Assembly: GCA_036971715.1 (NCBI GenBank)
Contig: JAVHJL010000004.1
Coordinates: 744,001 to 808,000 of the forward strand
Origin: Arthrobotrys musiformis
Lineage: Eukaryota; Ascomycota; Orbiliomycetes; Orbiliales; Orbiliaceae
Direction: 5' to 3'
Length of the DNA stretch: 64,000 nt
A program made the position numbers and the translations under genes. Positions 12,795 to 25,368 of this stretch are shown here, one piece after another; the stretch's first letter is position 1, and every line of letters begins with the position of its first letter. Below the pieces are notes generated by a model. The model searched no databases. It was not told the DNA's origin and worked only from the letters and a program-made list of their open reading frames with translations.

Positions 12795-14550
12795 TTATAT
12801 TTTCCCCTTGTTTTCATTCATATACCGCTCCTCGGCGCCATTGATCGCAATCATATTACTCTTAGCCTTATTCATCGTTTCCTCCCATTCATCGAACGGG
12901 ACGGAGTCGTACACAATTCCCCCGCCTAAAAAAAAAATTAGCCTCCATTAATATTAAAAAGTGAGAACAAAGAATTTCAACTCACCAGCTTGTAAATACG
13001 CAATCCCGTCTTTAACAGTCATAGTCCTCAAAGCGATACAAGTATCCATATGATCATCGTACCCCCAATACCCAACCGCACCACCATAAACCCCCCTCTT
13101 CTCCCCCTCACACTCAGCAATCAACTCCATAGCCCTAACCTTCGGCGCCCCGCTCACCGTCCCCGCAGGGAAAATACTCCTAAAAGCATCAAAGCGCGTC
13201 TTATCATCCGCCAAAATCCCCGAAACCTGGGAGACTAAATGCATCACATGCGAGAATTTCTCAACGTTCATCAGGTGGTCCACTTTGACGGTTAATGGGT
13301 CGCAAACGCGGTTAACGTCGTTACGGGCTAGATCCACGAGCATGACGTGTTCCGCGCGGTCTTTGATCGAGGCGAGGAGTTTGGTTGCGTTGGCGTTATC
13401 TTCTTCTTCTGTTTCCCCGCGGGGGAGGGTGCCGGCTATTGGGTGGGTTACTATTCGGGAGTTTGTGGCTTTGACGAGGAGTTCTGGTGATGCGCCGACG
13501 AGGGAGAAGTCTGCGCAGTCGACGTAGAAGAGGTAGGGGGAGGGGTTTACGGTGCGTAGGTGGCGGTAGATGTTGAATGGGTGGAGGGTTGTGGGACGGG
13601 TAAAACGTTGGGATGGGACGGCTTGGATTATGTCGCCTTTTATTATGTGTTCTTTTAGTTTGTAGACGTGGGATTCGTAGCCGGATTGGCCGATGTTGGA
13701 TGTGTAGGTTTGATTTGGGAGGATGGGTGGCTGAGGGGGTAGTGGGACCGTGGGTTCTACGATTGTGTTTACTACCATTGACAGGGTTTCGTAGGCGGTG
13801 GAGTAGAGGGATTTCAGGTCTGATTCCGATGGGGTCGGGGTGGAGAGGTGGAGATGGGTTATGACCTGGACCTTTTGGAAGAAATGATCGAATGCGACGA
13901 TGGTGTCGAAGAGCATGAAGAGGGCTTCGGGAACTTGGAGGATGTCCTTGAGCGGCCGTGCGGTTTTGGGCTCGAAGTACTTTACGCAGTCGTAGGCGAC
14001 GTATCCGATCGCCCCGCCGGAGAGGGGGGGTAGCTTCATGCCGGGGATTTTGGCTATGCGGTATTGATCCAGTTCCTCTTGGAGGATGTTGAGCGGGTCA
14101 ACCTCTGGTCCATGGCCCGGGCCAGTTTTAATGATCTTTCGGGGTTCTTTATATCCATTGACATTAGCGATCAAGCATTCCGTATTCAAGATAGAGGAAA
14201 GAGAATCGTACCGCTCCCCAGAAAGCTGTATCGTCCAATAGACCCAGTATTCGGCGCCGACTCGAACAGAAACGAATTCGCCGGCTTGGTCCTATATCAA
14301 AAATCCAATTAATCACCATTCCCATCCCTCCGATCATACAATCATATATCTCCCCAACATACTTATTGGTAAGCTTCAAGTAAGCTCCAGAAGGCGTAAT
14401 CAGATCCGCCGGTATGGAAGTGCACAGCGGGTACACATTCGGCGCTTTATCGCCACCATTGGCAGCATTGGTCTTGAGCAGCTCGGAGAGCGCTTCGACG
14501 GAGGGCTGGACTTGGATCTGGTAGGTTCGGGGTGTCCACGCCGTTAGCAT
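12795..14550 (-). CDS. trp2: Anthranilate synthase component I
   Basis: First committed step of tryptophan synthesis: chorismate plus glutamine-derived ammonia to anthranilate, working with the TRP3-type glutaminase subunit. Four exons: 14363-14550, 14212-14291, 12986-14146 and 12795-12925, with phases 2, 1 and 1; product 519 aa, near the usual length. The N-terminal domain carries FLFESA at about 70-75, the region of Trp feedback inhibition, then GRYSFLG and KIIKTGPG. The chorismate-binding domain shows HPIAGTLPRG (about 324-333), HVMLVDLARND (about 356-366) and FPAGTVSGAPKVRAMELI. Exon 4 encodes the usual end (GGGIVYDSVPFDEW...). A possible Gcn4/CPC1 core lies upstream and is listed separately. 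Confidence 0.97.
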
Positions 14551-14624
14551 TCTTTCTATCCTTTATCAACCAGAACCAAAACAGTAAAAGGAATAGTTTT
14601 GATAGTAGTCGTCGTAGTGACGAA

Positions 14625-14630
14625 GAGTCA
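14625..14630 (-). promoter_or_regulatory. Possible Gcn4/CPC1 half-site upstream of trp2
   Basis: The minus strand reads TGACTC, the core of the general amino-acid control element, about 75 bp before the trp2 start codon. Only the hexamer core is present, not the full palindrome TGASTCA, so chance occurrence is quite possible. Confidence 0.25.
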
Positions 14631-15195
14631 AGTCAAGATCGTGCGATAGTGTACAGAAGTGAGGTGAAGATGGAGATGAGGGGGGATGCATATGAGGAGG
14701 GGCCCGTAGCTACCTTCATCGTGCCACAATTATACAGTGTATATCCCAGCGGATAGTTGGTAAATCCTCACGCCTCGGCGCGTATACAACAATTGCAGCC
14801 TGCGATCCTGCAAGTTCCCTCCTGACCGGTTTCAAGTCGCTACCAAGTACCACCAAGCACTAGGTACCCAGGTATGTATATATGTATAGTGGGGGTGGTG
14901 AGCAATCAAGCCAGAAGATGTTGGTAGATTGCAGTCGTGCGGTCAGTCGACGATGTCGCAGTAATTATAGCAGTGCGCTCCAAATGCGAGAATTCGATGC
15001 AGGTGTTAATGTTAACTTCCCCGTCGTCGCAGAACCGGGATAACGGCGGATTTATTCTAAACATGCTGTTAAGTCGGTTTTTGACAAATGAGTCGGTTTG
15101 GGTTTATTCAATTTGGTCAACGGGCCGAAAGTTTACCCAGACTGTTTAGCCATGGCGGCAGGGTTGGACGTTCTGCCGATGCCGGGGGTTCTGCT

Positions 15196-15214
15196 CCCCG
15201 GATATCCTCCGGGG
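15196..15214. other. GC-rich hairpin
   Basis: CCCCGGA and TCCGGGG form a perfect 7-bp stem around a 5-nt loop (tatcc), inside an otherwise moderate-GC spacer. It lies about 220 bp past the ARMH3-family stop codon and about 650 bp upstream of the trp2 start. No function is assigned. Confidence 0.5.
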
Positions 15215-15422
15215 TCCCCGGGAAGCTTGGCCCGAACCACCTTAGCGTCTCTATTAGATACCATGACAGGCAGAAGCTTCAATTCCCAGATATCAATATT
15301 CACTCCAGAAATAAAATAGCTACAACAGAAAAGAAAAAGAAATAGAAGACAATAGAAGAAAAAGAACCCCCATTACCACAATTCCAAGAACCAAAAGACA
15401 AAAGCATACCAAATAACCCCGT

Positions 15423-18110
15423 CTACAGAAGTGTCTCCTCAACCAACTCCCTCGCATCCGCCACAACCACCCTCCCAACTTTCTTCAAAAACACCTTCTC
15501 CGTAGCCTCCCTGTACTTCTCCCAATCCCCCAATCCCTCCTTCAACCCCCCAATAGCAAGCGTCTCATACCCATTCTTAATCACCTCCGCAACTTGCTCA
15601 GGCCCTAAAAACCCACTGCTAACCCCAGCGGTAGTCCACTTCCTCGCACCCGCCCCGCTCTTTCTGTTCTCCTCTATCAAACGGTAGTAATGCTCGCTCA
15701 CACTGACCAAAGTCCCGATGCTATTACTGTCTTTCCTGTCGGAGAGGTTGTACAATTCTCGGAATTTTACGAGGACGTCCCCCGTTTCCACTAGTTTGTA
15801 GAATAAATCGTCGTATTCAGTTGCCGAGGGAAGGAATGCGTCGCCCGTAGAAAGAGAAAGTGCGATGGTATTCACCAGCGTATCCAGTAATGGCGGTATA
15901 CCCGGTAAATCCTTCAGATCGCTGGCATAAGACGCAAAGAACCGGATCAGAGATACCAACGATCTCCACAGCTCCGTCCAGTGGTACTCTGTTGACCATC
16001 TTGTCAGCCACAAGCAACCAAAAATAACAATTAAAGGGAAAAGATGGAACATACGCAACCGTATCCGACTCTTCGACAAAAACGAAATAACCCTCAACAA
16101 AATCCCCATCAGCAGCGAATACAGCTCCACATCCAACTTCTTCCTCAAATTATGATTAACCCCATCCAGCGCCACATCCATAATCGCAAGTATCAGATGT
16201 CGATCGCCCCTCGTCGTCGGCAGGTACGGCTGTCGGTGTCTGCACAGCCTAACCTCGGATTTGAGATCATCGTGCGCCAAGCGTTTGCAAATAGTGTTAT
16301 CTTCAACTAATGCTCTTAAAACTAGTAGGTTGAGACGGGCGTAGAGCGAGCTGCGGGTCGTGCGGTGAGCGTGATGGGTTATGTACGATGTTAAAGAAAT
16401 ATAAGCTGCGAACGGTGGTTCGATCTTTTGTGACGATTCAGAGGCGGAAGTCGGACGTGAGGATATGAACGTGAAGGCGAAGAGCTTGTTGGTGTTGACA
16501 AAGTCGTAGGTACCTAGAAGAATAGCCGCGCGGAGACCAGGTCTGCATCCCATTAGCTCTAATACCTCATCCTCTCGTAAATATTGAAGGGTGACATACA
16601 GCTGCGCAAAGGACTGCTTGACAGCGTCAACGTCCGGATCGACCTTTTGTCCATTACTCGACGGCGGCCGCGATTTTGACAACCCAGTGGCAGCCAGGAT
16701 CCCACCCAACCCCATCAAAGACAATACACTCCCAAAGCTCCAACCTTCAGGCGCATCATCTTGAACGGCGATGTAGTCCTCCCGACACCTCGCCGAAGCC
16801 GCGCCAATTGTGTAAACTATCTGCCTTATAGATGTCTCGTTCACAAAATCTGCAAGCCGTAGCTGGTATGAATTTTGGATCTCGAATTTATTATCTACTC
16901 CCCCGTTAGCTCCCATCAAGAGTCGTCCCTGACGAAGGAGAAACTTACAATTCGCCAAAACCCCAAGTAATACGAATGGCTCGAACGACATTGACGCTGT
17001 AACCGGGTCATTGATAAACTAACCAGAATATCAGCCTCTATCCACGATCAAAAGATATAAAAAAAGACCCACCTTCATCAACGCCGGAAATAAATCCCTA
17101 TGCATAAAATACGACAGCAACCCCGTATTAAACGCTCCACAGGCCGTCATCAACGCCACATGAACCGATTTATACCGTACCTCCGCTATATCCACAAATA
17201 ATTAGCTACCAGCATCCATAACAGAGTGTGTTCAAGAATAAGACCAACCCGTCCGGCCGCTACGGATATTGACATCCAAAACCCCAACGAAGTCCGTAAA
17301 CACTGCATCGATATTATCCAACCCGGCGAGTATCGCAATAACATCCGACGACAGGTTCGTATACCGTTTCGAGAGTACTTGGCTCAGAAATATCGATATC
17401 GTCTGCCCCACCATGAAAAAACAATATTAACTGACCGTACCATATAGAGATAGAAATAAGGATATAAATGGGAGAGGGTGGTACCTACGTCCAAAGCCGC
17501 CTCATCGGCGGGACCCTCCTTCTTCTTGACCACAGCGACAGCTCGGGTAAACAGTTGTCGTGTTTGGGGCTAATTCAATTCATAAGGTCGCAAAAGGTAC
17601 CCTTTCAGCTTTTTAGTCAAAAATGGGGCCCCAAACCCAGTTGCAGCCAGACAAAAAACAATATTAAAAAACAAGACCTTCTCCATTAAAATCCAAATTA
17701 AAACACGATATAAGTGTAATAATCTGGAGTGTAACTAGAGAAAATGGCGGTGGAAATAGTAGGATTTTGTAAAGGAACCAACCTGCAGGTGTAACAGATC
17801 GTCGCCAGAGAGCGGCTGCAAGATGGCCTTCAAACCGGATGGGTGCGATTTAAGCAGGAAGAACTCCGTCCAGAAGCCCTCCGATTTTGGATGAAAATCC
17901 TCTTCTTCCTGTATATATATACAATTTACATCAGCACTGGCGACCACGGATATAGCATCCCGCAACTACCACCAAGCTTCATCTAAAGATCGTGGGGGGA
18001 AATACCTTGAACAGCTGCTGGTAGAGCGACACGATCTTGGGTTGGAAGGCCGGGCGTTCCTGCTGCACCAATGGCGAGGCCATCAGGCTGGATAGCGGGT
18101 CGGCAGCCAT
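15423..18110 (-). CDS. ARMH3 (DUF1741 / UPF0588) family armadillo-like protein
   Basis: Homologue of animal ARMH3 (C10orf76), an armadillo-like protein tied to Golgi PI4P/Arf1 function; the fungal role is inferred from that family only. Eight exons: 18006-18110, 17783-17908, 17489-17569, 17249-17402, 17073-17185, 16949-17018, 16055-16894 and 15423-15988. The phases agree throughout; product 684 aa, close to the animal length. Recognisable stretches are FQPKIVSLYQQLFK in exon 1, GFWTEFFLL in exon 2, DFVGVLDVNIRSGR in exon 4, SFEPFVLLGVLANYNKFE across exons 6-7, and YHWTELWRSLVSLIRFFASY in exon 8. Two donors are GTTGGT, unusual but supported by phase and conservation. Introns 6 (54 nt) and 7 (66 nt) are stop-free multiples of three. 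Confidence 0.9.
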
Positions 18111-18659
18111 GAAGTTGCGTGCCGGTGAGGTGGAGGACGAGGGGTGTCGAGGGTCTTGATATTGGCGGGTTTGTCGGTTCGGGTTCGATTGCGAAGGATT
18201 GCGACTGCCTTGCTTGCTATTACTGTTGCCAGGCTGAGTCCTGTGAGGCTCTCACTCGGTCTCCAACAGCTGAAGGTGGCTCCAATTCGCCAGCTTGGAG
18301 TTGTGTCACGTGACACACATCGACCGGCTTTATCGCTGGATCTTGTGCCACCTGAAGCTCGGGCGCCGATATCTTGTCTCGTAAACCCCCATATCCCCAT
18401 TGTTATATGTATTTTATATCTGATAGACCTCATCTTGCTCTACAGTATCCTATCTCTATTTTTTTTTCTTCGCTTTTTTATATATTTTTTTGAAGCTTTG
18501 GGGATGTTATATAAAAATACATCAATATAGACAGTGCCGAGGAGCTTGCAGCACAGCTGGATCCCTGCTATAGCTTTTCTCCCAAACGCGTCTTCCCACT
18601 CTTCCTCCTCCTCACGCGCAAAGCCTCACCAATTGACTACCTCACCACCACCGCCCAAA
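18111..18659. promoter_or_regulatory. Divergent promoter region, ARMH3-family gene / rfc5
   Basis: The two start codons face away from each other with 549 bp between them, so the region must hold both promoters. It has T-rich runs near 18456-18490 and a pyrimidine-rich leader just before the rfc5 ATG. No specific factor site could be defended. Confidence 0.5.
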
Positions 18660-19835
18660 ATGTTATTCGTAGACAAGCACCGCCCGAAGACTCTAGACAG
18701 TCTAACCTACCACTCCGAACTCTCCGACCGCCTCAAGGCCCTCGTCAGTATCCATAAATTCCCTTCCAAAAGACTCCAGAGCTAACGGTATAAAAGGCCA
18801 ACGGCGACTTCCCCCACCTCCTAGTCTACGGCCCCCCCGGCGCCGGCAAAAAAACCCGAATAATAGCCACCTTGAAAGAACTCTACGGCCCCGGTGTCGA
18901 AAAGATAAAAATCGACTCAAGAGTCTTCACCACAACCTCCAACCGAAAACTCGAGTTCAACATCGTAGCTTCAGTCTACCATCTCGAAATCACGCCGTCA
19001 GATGTGGGCAACTACGACCGTGTCGTTATTCAAGATTTGTTAAAGGAGGTGGCGCAGACGCAGCAGGTTGATCTTGCGGCCAAACAGCGATTTAAGGTCG
19101 TTGTGATCAATGAGGCCGATCATTTGAGTCGAGATGCTCAGGCGGCGTTGAGGAGGACGATGGAGAAGTATTCTCCGAATTTGAGATTGATATTGTTGGC
19201 TACTTCCACGGCGAATATTATTGCGCCGATAAGGAGTAGGACTTTGTTAGTCCGTGTTGCCGCACCGAGTACCGATGAGATCGTGGAGGTGCTGAAGGGG
19301 GTGGGGAAGATGGAGAAGTTGGAGGTTAGGGAGGGGCTTTGTAGACGGATCGCGGTTGAGAGTGGACGGAATCTGAGGAGGGCGCTGTTGATGTTTGAAG
19401 CTGTATACGCGCAGAAGTACGTCCCCTCCTCTATTATACTATTATCCCTTTTTGAAAAATAGGTGCTAATGATGGTATAGTGAGGTGGTGAAAGATAACA
19501 CCCCCCTCCCGCCACCGGACTGGGAAGCACTAATCTCCCAAATCGCCGACGAGATAATGGCCGAACACTCCCCAGCACGCATCCTCCAAGTCCGAGCAAA
19601 ACTCTACGACCTTCTAACCCACTGCATCCCTCCCACGGTCATATTGAAGACTTTAACGTTCAAATTGATCCCCAAGATCGATGATACGATCAAAGCGGAT
19701 GTGATTAAGTGGAGTGCTTTTTTCGAACACAGGCTGCATCTGGGGAATAAGCCGATTTTCCATCTGGAGGCCTTTGTGGCCAAGTTTTTGAGGCTGTTGG
19801 AGACCTATCTGATGGATATGGACTATGACTTCTAA
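18660..19835 (+). CDS. rfc5: Replication factor C subunit 5 (yeast Rfc5 / human RFC3 type)
   Basis: Small subunit of the clamp loader that opens and loads PCNA at primer-template junctions, also shared by alternative loaders in checkpoint control. Exons 18660-18743, 18797-19416 and 19481-19835; product 352 aa, the family length. Motifs seen: VDKHRPKTLDSLTYH at the N-terminus, P-loop YGPPGAGKKTR, VEKIKIDSRVF, YHLEITPSDVGNYDR, and VVINEADHL with Asn replacing the first Asp of the Walker B DEAD box. The arginine-finger region reads IRSRTLL instead of the SRC motif. These departures are normal for this ATPase-deficient subunit. The first donor is GTCAGT, required by phase and with a clear gctaac branch. 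Confidence 0.97.
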
Positions 19836-22617
19836 TATACACAAGTAATATCGAGGTATGGGGTGGGAGGATTGGTAATAATAGTGTATTATAGAGCTAC
19901 AGGGCGTTTGGAGCCAATACAAATTTACACCAGGGATCTTGCTTGTCGTCACGAATTACGATCTCACGTGCCCGTCGCGGCAGATACACTACTACGCGTA
20001 CTAAATTTTTAAAGTTTTTGAGGAAAAGTTTTTCATTGATATTTTCTATTATATAAAATCATGCACTATCTACTTTCATGATAATAGAAACCCTAGAAAA
20101 TCTTCAAACCACGTTAGCTTTGGTTCATTCGAACAAATGAATAACAGTAAAAGTGGTATATAGAAAGATCAAATCAGACATCCAAGGAAGATTAAACCGG
20201 TCACGTTGTCCCCTAATTAGGTTCTAAGTGCGGGGTACCGTGGAAACAGCGAATGTAGTATGGAAACTTCATCATGTTGATCGTGCAATAAAGGATTGAA
20301 GGTGTGAATTGGGAGTGTCCGGCTTACCAATATATATCATCTACGCCTGCCGGTATAAAAGAAGCAGAGAAAGAAGAAAACCTAGAGTCTTCAACAACGT
20401 TAGCCGTCGAACTTGCATACAATATAAGAGTGCAACAAGATGTAGAGGATGTATGGGTGAAATCAGACAAAAAGTTACTGGCAAGTAAACGAAACCATCG
20501 CTATACAAGACCGCTTAAGTCAAGTACGGTGCGACGGAATCGGGGGTATCTCGTCATGGACGATTCGGAGATGGAAAGAAGTATAAAGGGTTTGTCATCA
20601 TTTGAGGGGAGTATTGAAGGTGGATAGAGTGATTGTATACATACCATAAGGATTGTAGAGTATTGGTGGTTGGTGGTAGAAGAGAGATGGTTGATGTAAA
20701 GAAGAGACAAGAAAAAAAATCCACAACCAATTTTTTTTTTTATATTCCACGAAAATTTTCACGTCGCACAACACATCAACACATTTCCCAACAGGCAAAT
20801 TGTCTTGGCAAAACATCGAAGTCTTGGCGTGCCTCGACGGAAAATAAAAAATGAAAAATAAAAAAAATGAAAAATAAACCAACAACACGGCAGAGAAGGG
20901 AGCGAAGGGTGCAAGGGACCGTGTTGAGCCGCACGGTCATCTGACCTGCTGCCATTGGCCAGAAAATCAGGTTAAGTCTGCAAAATTTGCGGCATTTACC
21001 TGCATGCGACTAACCCAACAAGGCGAAATTAACCACAATTAACATCCTCCGAAAAAGGGGTGTGCGCGCCCACCTTTTCGTTCTTTTGTATGGGACGGGG
21101 TGGTGGGAAAAGAACCTTTTTTTATTCCTTTTTGCATGGCATATAAATTTTTTTTTTTTTTTTTTTTTCATCCGAACAAAGCCTTTTGGGGTGGTGGGAG
21201 GGAAAAGAAGAGATACAAAGTGGAATGCACGACACTGTGCAGCTAAAGAAATGGCTGGCTGTCCCATACCATACCATACCAGACCGGACCAGACCTGTCC
21301 TTCCCAGGCCATGACCAGCCTGAGCCTGCCCAGAGGTGGGAGGGCGGCAGTGTGGGGCAGATTGGGTTCAGATTCGACCTGGCGATAGTCACAGTTTATC
21401 CACCTCGTCATCATGATATCTCGCTAACTAGCTGACTACCGCGCCGTTGTGATTATGTAGCTTGATTGATATCACAGTCAACGTCACTCTGCGATCAATG
21501 TCAGACGCCTGTACTTCATAGATATTAAACACCCTTTGTGAACCCGGTGTCGAAGACGTAGACGCAATTTCCTGGAAATTGTTAAATTGATCAAATAGAT
21601 TAATTATTCATAAGTGATTGCCGTTAGTGCCAGTACAGTTACATACTATCAGTTGGCGGGCTGGGTTGACCACAAGATCGATCAAATCTGGGCCGCTATT
21701 TCCACCCCCAGATCGATATCATCTCTCAAGAGAGAATCACGGAATCCTCTCGCGATTAATATTGTTATCGTCGTGGTCACCTGTTTCGACCTTCTGTTTT
21801 CCTCCGTCATTGGACAATCCGACGTGGGTGAGCCGTTGAATTTTCCGACTTGCAAGCAGAACCGCAAGCGACGTGGTGTGATCTTTCTTCCATCAGGTAC
21901 TTTATCACATACACCTTGATAGTTCCTCTTTTTTTTATCACATACACCCCGCTTTTTAAATATTAAATTGTGGAAGTGGCCTCTTTTCGAGTATACATGC
22001 ACCGACGACGGAGTACTTTATATACGAAATAGGGTCTTTCTTAGACGAGAACAGAAGTTTTTGTCTTCCAGGATCAAGGGTACCTTACTTTGCGAACCAA
22101 AGCGACTACGCTGCATTCGATTCTAATCGATATCGCCAACATTTACACCATTCGATTTGTATCGGTCTTTACAGGCCACATACTTTATATTCAATATCCA
22201 AAATTCAACGGTGAAACAGACTTCGCAATCGATCCGGTCGTTAGCGGTGTTTTTTTCCTTCCTTTTTTATAAACATATCATTCATTGTCCGTTCGAAAGG
22301 CATATATTTTTTTTATTTGGAGGAAACCGCGAATAAACAGCGCTCAGGCCTTGTCAATTGGAACAGACCAATTACCGGAGGGGACGGTACCATCGCCATA
22401 TCGAGAGGGAAATAACGGACCAGGAATACTATTGATTCCAAGTACCCCAAGTACCCAGGGCTTGCCCGCCGCCGCACGTATACACACCGACAGACACGCC
22501 AGGTTCCAGTTCAGAACGGAATCTTTTTGCTACTCTTTTGATAGAGAACCCCCGAGAGCATTGACTTTTTTCTCTTCTATTCATTATTGAAGCAAGAGAT
22601 TGGAGGATTTTTTGAAA

Positions 22618-22641
22618 AAAATAAAAATAAAAATAAAAATA
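22618..22641. repeat. A-rich AAAAAT/AAATA microsatellite
   Basis: Four to five consecutive copies of an AAAAAT-like hexamer lie in the ptaB upstream region. Confidence 0.6.
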
Positions 22642-24476
22642 ACGAGAGAAAAGAGGGGTACTTGATAGAAAGTCCCAGCGCCGGTACACGAAAACGAATT
22701 CGACCCAAACCAAGACCAGGCCCTCCCCCCTCCCTCCCCCTAACCCCTTCCCTTCTTTCGTTATCCACAAGAACAAGCTGGCGTTTAAGACATCGCTAGC
22801 TACATAAGTAGTTGGGAACGATAGAATAATAAAGAATCCCAAACAACCGGCGATTAAAGAAAGGGAACGGACTATCGATCAGGAGTATACTATACTATAC
22901 CAGGGGTGTTTCTATTCCCTCTATCATAGTCCATTCGTTCGTTCATTTCAACCATTCGTTCCTTTTTGAAATTGTCTTTTGACCGGAGTTGAGGTTTTTT
23001 TAATACCATTTTGTTTTATTTTATTTCCGGGGTTGTTTCTGTATTCGAGATCCGATATATTCGAGGAGAAGCGTGTTCTTGAATATAATATATTATATTC
23101 ACAGCATCGCGACTGATTATATTGCATCATACAAAAGAAAAGACAAAGGGACACAAGGAAGAATAAAAAGAGGAAAGGTATACATCCAATCAGATACTTA
23201 CTTTGATAATTTTCAAAGGAAGACATGCGCCTGTCGGGAAGACGATAGTGAAGCCATCGCCACTTCCCCTTCCTTTCCTTCCTTTTCCTTCCTTTCCTTT
23301 CCTTTCACTTTCCTTCCTTTTTTTATATACTCGCTCCCTCCCCTTTCTTCCTATCATATTTCCTCCCCGTCGATCATATATTTGAATTCGTCCCATCAGA
23401 GCAAATAGAACTGTCTTTCTGGTGATAAGTTCTTCGGTTGGGTTAGTCAGCTAGAATCCAAACAGGCCTGACCGAGCGAGCCAGAGCAGCGACCTGAACG
23501 GGACCTGAACAAGACTCGGCCAGACTCACACACCAAATCTCCCCTTTCAGCCAGGTCGGCCGTCCCAGGTTCTTTTTCCGCTCTTGTTCCTGTTCCTGTT
23601 CTTCCATTCTCCTCTCCCCTCCGCCACCAGACGTCGACTTTTCCCTCTTTTGCTTTACTCTCCCTTCAGGCAGAAGCAGAGGTCGTTATCCTGCATCTCT
23701 CATCTCTCTCTTTCTCGCCGGCTTCATCTCTTTTTTTTCTGTATTTTTGAGCCGTTGCCCGGGTGTGTTTTGGAACCCACGTCGTAGCAGCCAGCCAGCC
23801 AGCCAACGAACAGGCAGGACTGAACAGAACAGACAGAACGGACTAATTAAAGCACCACAAACAACACATCGCCATCCGACCATCTCCATTCCTCGCATTC
23901 CCACACACCACACACACCACACCACACCACACACCGGCCTCTTCATCACCACCACCACCATCATCATCACCATCATCATCATCACCTCCCACCATCTCCT
24001 CCCACCTTTACCCACTCCACAACCTCCAGTTCAAACATACAACCTCATCCACCATCCTCAACATTAAGGACATCATCATCACCGACTTGATTATTCTCAC
24101 GACCGTCTCCGGATTATTAGACATCTGTCACTGCTTTTGCTCCGACTCTCTCTTTCTTTCTCCCCGACGGCTACTTTGTTTTTTCTGTGTGGTTGGTCGG
24201 TTTCCCTTGCCAGGTAGGTCCAACTATCAAGCACAAACCCTTTTGGTTACTTCGCCCTTTGCTCTTCTCTCTTGACTTTGATGCGGAATATTTCATGAAG
24301 TTTGTTATTATCGCCCATCCCTTCGTTCCTCCCTCGTTCCCTCGTTCCCGTTCCCGCTTGAGATGCCTATCGATCTTATCCTCAAACAACCGTGATTGTA
24401 ACGCTTTTTCCCATATCAAATCATACTATCATATCATATCACCACCCGTCTTTAGTCCCTACCTGTCTCTCTATCT

Positions 24477-24531
24477 ATATCTGTCTGTCTATTTGTCTAT
24501 CTGTCTGTCTGTCTGTCTGTCTGTCTGCCTG
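24477..24531. repeat. CTGT/TCTA tetranucleotide microsatellite
   Basis: A tetranucleotide array runs from TCTATCTATATCTGTCTGTC-like units into about seven near-perfect CTGT units and then CTGCCTGT. It lies in the pyrimidine-rich leader about 0.85 kb before the ptaB start codon. Such arrays vary in length between strains. Confidence 0.8.
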
Positions 24532-25368
24532 TCGCCGGTGCGCTTTGCTTGCTTCCTTGCTTGATTCCTTGGTTAGATGCTTGCTTGCTTGGTTGATCGA
24601 TCGTGTAGTTTGTTCGGGGTGGGGACTCGACTTGACTTATTTTGCCTACCTACCTGCCTGGCCTGCCTTCCTGCCTTCGCTCAATCCTTGCGACCCAGAT
24701 CCTTTCCTTGCATTTCATCCGTCCATTTCGCTCGTTCGTTCATATTGTACCACACACACGCTCAACTTGCCTGCCTCTATATATTTTTTGGCTCTTTTGC
24801 CGCATGGCTGGCACTCCAACCGTGTTTTTTTCTACTCTACTCTGTTTTTTTAATTTTATTTTTTGGAACTGTTGAACCTGTCGCAGCCTGTTCTTTTTTT
24901 TTTTTTTTTTTTTTTCTCACGGACTTCGTTTGCCTGTGTCGAATACCTTATTCACAAACAGTTTTTCTCTCTCATGCAGGTATACTCTATATTTTACGGC
25001 AGCAGTATATATTTTGGTTAAGCGCGTCTGCACCACCGAAGCGTCTATTCCCACCCAATCACCCCATTCCGACAAATATCTTTTCTTCCTCTCTCCCGCC
25101 GACATCGTCTTTTGCCCTTTGCCACTGGTGACACTCACAACATCGCCGGCCTTGTTTCGGGGTCTTCAACCAGTTTGCTCCTCCTTCTCTTCCCGCCCGT
25201 GTTTCTGATCTCTCACGCAAACACCCCCTTGGGACATACACACACACGCCCACACACACACACAAATACATACACTCGAAAATTATCTCTCTTTCACTCC
25301 ATCGATCGGTTGTGAGTAGGATACGTACGTAACAGGCGTTCCTATTCATTCTCTCCACGGGATCCACG

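Larger units (their letters stand above)
14551..15422. other. Spacer between trp2 promoter and ARMH3-family 3' end
   Basis: Both neighbours are on the minus strand. The trp2-proximal half would be its promoter and leader. The ARMH3-proximal end (15300-15420) is A-rich and probably its 3' untranslated region. A GC-rich hairpin at 15196-15214 is listed separately. Open frames here overlap one another and show no motif. Confidence 0.5.
19836..25368. other. Long intergenic region ending in the ptaB leader
   Basis: No coding gene is supported over 5.5 kb. From about 19840 to 22000 there is the rfc5 3' flank and mixed sequence, including a 20-nt T run near 21150. From about 22600 to 25368 the plus strand becomes strongly pyrimidine-rich, with (TTTCC)n, CAC/CAT, CACA and GTCT microsatellites. 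This is typical of the long 5' leaders of fungal regulatory genes such as ptaB. Leader introns are possible but not resolved. Open frames in this region are low-complexity by-products. Confidence 0.5.

Noticed and set aside
20304..20627. 107-codon plus-strand frame after rfc5
   Set aside because: No family resemblance and no supporting splice sites; a minus-strand frame overlaps it.
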